Both the position numbers and the translations under genes were made by a program. Below the pieces are notes generated by a model. It was given only the letters and a program-made list of their open reading frames with translations, searched no databases and had not been told where the DNA came from. DNA of 6,686 nucleotides from positions 1-6,686 of the forward strand of contig JAGQWW010000139.1 in assembly GCA_020436955.1 (NCBI GenBank), given 5' to 3'. Positions within the stretch are counted from its first letter, which is position 1; each line of letters begins with the position of its first letter. Below are positions 4,737 to 6,686 of this stretch, piece by piece. This DNA comes from Saprospiraceae bacterium (lineage in GTDB: Bacteria; Bacteroidota; Bacteroidia; Chitinophagales; Saprospiraceae).

Positions 4737-5978
4737 TTATGCTTCAAACGACAAAATGGTATTTTCAATGATGGTGGCGCATTCTTCAATTTGCTCTTCG
4801 GTCATCACCAAAGGCGGTGCAAAACGGATGATGTTGCCATGGGTCGGTTTGGCAAGCAGACCATTTTCTGCCAATTTCACACAAATGTTCCAGGCAGTTT
4901 TTGAATCTTCTGTGTCATTGATAACAACAGCATTCAAAAGTCCCTTTCCACGTACCAAATTCACTAAATCTGATTTATCTACCAGGGATTGCATGCGCTC
5001 GCGGAAAATTTTGCCCAGGTATTCAGCGCGATCCGCCAATTTTTCATCGACTACTACATCCAGGGCAGCCATTGCTACGGCACAACCCAATGGATTGCCA
5101 CCAAAGGTAGAACCGTGTTCACCCGGTTTGATAGTCAACATGATTTCATCATCAGCCAGAACTGCTGATACCGGCATGGCGCCTCCAGACAATGCTTTTC
5201 CAAGAATCACTATGTCAGGTCGGATACCGGCATGGTCCGTACATAACATTTTGCCTGTACGTGCTATTCCTGTCTGCACTTCATCAGCTATGAAAAGCAC
5301 ATTAGCTTCTTTACATATTTTGAAGGCTTCAGGAAGGTAATTGTCATCCGGAACGAATACACCTGCTTCTCCTTGAATAGGTTCCACTAAAAATCCGGCA
5401 ACTTTTGGATCTTTCACAGCTTCCTTCAAAGCATCCAGGTCGTTGTAAGGAATAATTTCCCAACCCGGCATGTAAGGACCATAATGAGAAGTAGAATCCG
5501 GGTCCGTCGAACCGCTGATTACAGCCATGGTTCTTCCGTGAAAGTTTCCGGTTACAAAAATGATTTTTGCTTCGTTGTAAGGTATGTTTTTAACCTTGTA
5601 GGCCCATTTACGGCACAATTTAAGGGCAGTTTCAACTGCTTCTACGCCTGAATTCATTGCCAGCACTTTGTCATATCCGAACAAATCAGTGATATGTTTT
5701 TCAAAACGGCCAAGCATATTATTGTAGAAAGCTCTCGAAGTCAGTGTCAGGGTTCTTGCCTGGTTGATCATGGCATCGATGATACGAGGGTGACAGTGTC
5801 CCTGGTTGATGGCTGAATAGGCTGAGAGAAAATCATAATATCTTTTTCCTTCCACATCCCATACAAATACGCCTTCTCCCTTTGCTAACACTACGGGTAG
5901 GGGATGGTAGTTATGGGCTCCATACTTATCTTCCAGTGCCATCAACTCTTCCGAGCTGTAGGTATTCGTCATTAACAT
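4737..5978 (-). CDS. rocD: Ornithine--oxo-acid (ornithine delta-) aminotransferase
   Basis: A PLP-dependent class III aminotransferase of 413 residues, the full family length. It moves the delta-amino group of ornithine to 2-oxoglutarate, giving glutamate semialdehyde and glutamate, and so links arginine/ornithine breakdown with proline and glutamate in the cytoplasm. Features: YYDFLSAYSAINQGHCHP (47-64), which carries the ornithine-specific tyrosine region; the PLP phosphate loop NSGVEAVETALK (109-120); FHGRT (146-150); VEPIQGEAGV (198-207); the cofactor-binding Asp232 in ADEVQTG (231-237); the Schiff-base Lys261 in LGKALSGG (259-266); HGSTFGGNPL (288-297); and the substrate-carboxylate Arg385 in IIRFAPP (383-389). 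The LSAYSAxNQGHCHP block favours ornithine over acetylornithine aminotransferase. ATG at 5978 was chosen; Met3 six bases on is equally possible. It is single-gene, with its own promoter and a hairpin terminator. Confidence 0.96.
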   Translation of the reverse strand: MLMTNTYSSEELMALEDKYGAHNYHPLPVVLAKGEGVFVWDVEGKRYYDFLSAYSAINQGHCHPRIIDAMINQARTLTLTSRAFYNNMLGRFEKHITDLFGYDKVLAMNSGVEAVETALKLCRKWAYKVKNIPYNEAKIIFVTGNFHGRTMAVISGSTDPDSTSHYGPYMPGWEIIPYNDLDALKEAVKDPKVAGFLVEPIQGEAGVFVPDDNYLPEAFKICKEANVLFIADEVQTGIARTGKMLCTDHAGIRPDIVILGKALSGGAMPVSAVLADDEIMLTIKPGEHGSTFGGNPLGCAVAMAALDVVVDEKLADRAEYLGKIFRERMQSLVDKSDLVNLVRGKGLLNAVVINDTEDSKTAWNICVKLAENGLLAKPTHGNIIRFAPPLVMTEEQIEECATIIENTILSFEA

Positions 5979-6006
5979 GTATTCAAATTTTAAAATTAAC
6001 GGTTGT

Positions 6007-6038
6007 CAAAGGTAAGATAACCTTTGATATGAGTCAAA
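6007..6038 (-). promoter_or_regulatory. Bacteroidota-type promoter of rocD, overlapped by an inverted repeat
   Basis: On the minus strand TTTG (6038-6035) is followed after 20 bases by TACCTTTG (6014-6007), an exact match to the -33/-7 pattern TTTG-N19-21-TAnnTTTG. This predicts transcription starting near 6000, about 22 bases before the rocD start. The -7 box lies inside a perfect 8-bp inverted repeat, TCAAAGGT-AAGATA-ACCTTTGA (6006-6027). A third TCAAAGG copy (6034-6040) covers the -33 box, so a repressor site is possible. Confidence 0.7.
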
Positions 6039-6044
6039 GGAACG

Positions 6045-6084
6045 AAAAACCGGACTACCATTATTTTTTGGAGTGGTCCAGTTT
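6045..6084 (-). terminator. Intrinsic terminator of kdsB overlapping its stop codon
   Basis: On the minus strand AAACTGGACCAC (6084-6073) pairs with GTAGTCCGGTTT (6058-6047), twelve positions with one G-U wobble and one mismatch. The T run GGTTTTTC is formed by the end of the stem and the next bases. The 5' arm begins within the TAA stop codon of kdsB (6085-6083), a compact arrangement that leaves room for the rocD promoter just downstream. Confidence 0.65.
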
Positions 6085-6686
6085 AGGAGTCGGCTGACTT
6101 CAAATAGGATTTTATTTTTTCCAAATCTTCAGGCGTGTCGATGCCAATGGTTTGGTAACTGGTTTCCTGGACTCCTATTGCTATTCCATTTTCCAGCCAA
6201 CGAAGTTGTTCCAGCGATTCTGTCTTTTCCAATTCACTTATTGGCAGGTCCTTGACGTGCAAAAGCGCTTTCTTTTTAAACGCATATAATCCGATATGTT
6301 TAAAATAAGCGCAATGTTTGCACCAATCGTCTCCTTTCAGTCCTCTATAATAAGGTATCGGTGCTCGACTGAAATACAAGGCTTTTTGATGGAGGTCGGA
6401 GACTACTTTTACCACATTTGGGCTAAACAAGTCATCCGAATCTTCTATCAGTTTTTTTTGCGTAGCAATAGAATAGGAATCATTATCTTTTAAAAAACCG
6501 ATCAATTCGTCGATTTGAGAAGGTTGGATGAAGGGCTCATCACCTTGCACATTCACGATAATGTCGTATTCAGGATATTGAAGTGCTACCTCTGCACATC
6601 GGTCGGTACCACTTTGATGGTTTGGGGAAGTCATCAAGACATTGCCACCAAAATCCTCTACGTGGTCAAAAATTCTTTTATCGTCT
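6083..6686 (-). CDS. kdsB: 3-deoxy-manno-octulosonate cytidylyltransferase (CMP-Kdo synthetase), 3' part
   Basis: KdsB joins CTP and Kdo to make CMP-Kdo, the activated sugar for the inner core of lipopolysaccharide, in the cytoplasm. The window holds 200 codons. The reading frame stays open to the right edge and begins DDKRIFDHVEDFGGNV before LMTSPNHQSGTDRCAE, so the internal TTG at 6637 is not the start. About 45 N-terminal residues, including the Arg/Lys nucleotide-binding loop, should lie outside. Signatures present are MTSPNHQSGTDR, the Mg2+/nucleotide motif VNVQGDEPF, YFSRAPIPYYR, HIGLYAF, LEKTESLEQLRWLENG, and the C-terminal IDTPEDLEKI. The length from DDKRIF to the stop agrees with the family total of roughly 245 residues. 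It implies a Gram-negative outer membrane with Kdo-containing LPS. No sign of damage is seen in the visible part. Confidence 0.96.
   Translation of the reverse strand, partial: DDKRIFDHVEDFGGNVLMTSPNHQSGTDRCAEVALQYPEYDIIVNVQGDEPFIQPSQIDELIGFLKDNDSYSIATQKKLIEDSDDLFSPNVVKVVSDLHQKALYFSRAPIPYYRGLKGDDWCKHCAYFKHIGLYAFKKKALLHVKDLPISELEKTESLEQLRWLENGIAIGVQETSYQTIGIDTPEDLEKIKSYLKSADS

Noticed and set aside
4756..5340. Plus-strand reading frame of 194 codons
   Set aside because: It is antisense to rocD, whose conserved motifs fix the true strand and frame.
6083..6637. Complete 184-codon gene starting with TTG
   Set aside because: The frame stays open to the window edge and the upstream codons DDKRIFDHVEDFGGNV match KdsB, so the gene is simply cut by the window end.

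Overview
The window looks like a chromosomal piece of a Bacteroidota genome, possibly of the Saprospiria type. Reasons: a moderately AT-rich sequence; an ornithine aminotransferase and an 'asparagine synthetase B-like' exported protein of the kind found in that phylum; a lipoprotein with the acidic export motif used by Bacteroidota; promoter elements of the TTTG-N20-TAnnTTTG kind; start codons without clear Shine-Dalgarno sequences; and intergenic spaces filled with degenerate low-complexity repeats. The assignment below phylum level is a guess.

Left part (1-3351). A repeat-filled spacer (1-307) is followed by an HxlR-family regulator on the minus strand (308-676). Divergent from it are two adjacent plus-strand genes (793-1557 and 1571-2314). 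They encode a predicted surface lipoprotein and a predicted secreted protein. Each carries two copies of one ferredoxin-like (dimeric alpha/beta barrel, ABM-like) domain, so four related domains lie in a row. The divergent spacer holds a palindrome (CTACTTT-CA-AAAGTAG) that overlaps a good -7 element for the regulator. After a C/T-rich spacer comes a VOC (glyoxalase/bleomycin-resistance fold) gene on the minus strand (2521-2919). Then follows a roughly 158-bp-period tandem repeat (2941-3344). Its building blocks also occur in inverted orientation at 1-240, so related repeats flank this four-gene block.

Right part (3352-6686). All genes here are on the minus strand. The first is an exported 426-residue protein of the family often labelled asparagine synthetase B. 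It lacks both AsnB domains and looks instead like a class I glutamine amidotransferase/ThuA-like fold. Next are ornithine aminotransferase (4737-5978) with its own promoter and a strong hairpin terminator, and the 3' part of kdsB (CMP-Kdo synthetase), which runs off the right edge and has a terminator overlapping its stop codon.

How they fit together: the right-hand genes are ordinary, separately transcribed housekeeping genes plus one conserved envelope protein of unknown role. The left-hand block is the accessory part. My inference is a small HxlR-controlled stress or detoxification unit with exported ABM-like duplicates, possibly joined by the VOC protein. No substrate can be read from the sequence.
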